A program made the position numbers and the translations under genes. 6,569 nucleotides of DNA, taken from positions 1 to 6,569 of the forward strand of contig JBDKTK010000181.1 of the NCBI GenBank assembly GCA_039680225.1, in the 5' to 3' direction. The stretch comes from JBDKTK01 sp039680225. GTDB lineage: Bacteria > Desulfobacterota > Syntrophia > Syntrophales > UBA4778. The notes beneath the pieces are model-generated. The model was not told where the DNA came from and made no database searches. It worked only from the letters and a program-made list of their open reading frames with translations. Shown piece by piece: positions 6,299 through 6,569 of this stretch (the stretch's first letter is position 1; each line of letters opens with the position of its first letter).

Positions 6299-6569
6299 AA
6301 AAGATATCAGTCCTTGCATTCATATTCTTATTCGCTTTTTCGGTAAGCGCCTATGCCGATAAAAACCAGGTGATGTTTGCCATCCAGAAAGTCAAAACAG
6401 GGATCGACAGGGTCCAGACCAAGAGCGACGACGCGAAGGTATCCATTCCGGAGCTTCAGAAAGCAGGGGATTTTATCAGGCAGGCCGAAGCGGAAATGAA
6501 GCGGAACACGTCCATGCTGGGCTCGCTCAAGAAAGAGGCGGAGCCCCGGATCATTCACCTGGCGGAAAT
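6295..6569 (+). CDS. Exported helical protein, N-terminal 91 residues, cut by right edge; function unknown
   Basis: The frame begins at the ATG at 6295, inside the ATGA that ends the previous gene, with ribosome site AAAGGAG (6281-6287) at 7-base spacing. It stays open to the right edge. Residues 1-21 form a Sec signal peptide with an AYA cleavage site (cut before Asp22). The rest is hydrophilic and predicted helical, with regularly spaced Lys, Glu and Gln: KNQVMFAIQKVKTGIDRV, then IPELQKAGDFIRQAEAEMKR (51-70). That last stretch resembles EEAGRTLTKALEGIEAKK of the preceding protein, so the two may be distant paralogues or partners. I do not recognise a named family, and the C-terminus is not visible. 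Confidence 0.8.
   Translation, partial: MKKISVLAFIFLFAFSVSAYADKNQVMFAIQKVKTGIDRVQTKSDDAKVSIPELQKAGDFIRQAEAEMKRNTSMLGSLKKEAEPRIIHLAE

Overview
This is a bacterial chromosomal window with GC-rich genes separated by AT-rich spacers. It looks like ordinary housekeeping DNA from a Gram-negative-type bacterium: there are Sec-type exported proteins, a lipoprotein-like signal and sigma70-like promoters. The aconitase is of the short 'Aquifex-type' class, and the MutS has a GPNMAGKST Walker A and an ADNLARGQSTF stretch. Both would fit Desulfobacterota (former delta-proteobacteria), Nitrospirota or a related deep lineage, but this placement is inference and should be held loosely. I see no mobile element, CRISPR array, tRNA or rRNA.

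Layout, left to right. (1) The minus-strand aconitate hydratase occupies 1-1168 and runs off the left edge. It is preceded by its own sigma70-like promoter at 1230-1257. (2) A minus-strand gene at 1339-2241 encodes a 300-residue envelope protein of unknown function. It has a lipobox-like N-terminus, a Pro/Ser-rich linker and a C-terminal membrane helix, and its extended -10 promoter lies at 2303-2331. (3) A divergent intergenic region, 2242-2637, carries that promoter and a near-consensus plus-strand promoter (2444-2472). The plus-strand promoter is framed by a perfect 8-bp inverted repeat and followed by a leader of about 160 nt. (4) A plus-strand operon holds a small four-helix membrane protein (PF04020, 'phage holin 4_2' family, 2638-3033) whose end overlaps the start of mutS (3024-5633). 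(5) A 200-bp spacer leads to two translationally coupled genes (5834-6298 and 6295 to the right edge). Both encode short exported, strongly helical proteins, and the first has an Ala-Ser-Pro-Gln tandem repeat after its signal peptide.

How the genes relate: aconitase belongs to the TCA cycle and MutS to DNA mismatch repair. The PF04020 protein is probably only a transcriptional and translational partner of mutS. The 1339-2241 protein and the two right-edge proteins are envelope proteins of unknown role. I do not see a clear new biological system. The best leads are the coupled exported pair at the right edge (possible diverged duplicates), the doubly anchored envelope protein, and the dyad-framed promoter of the mutS operon.
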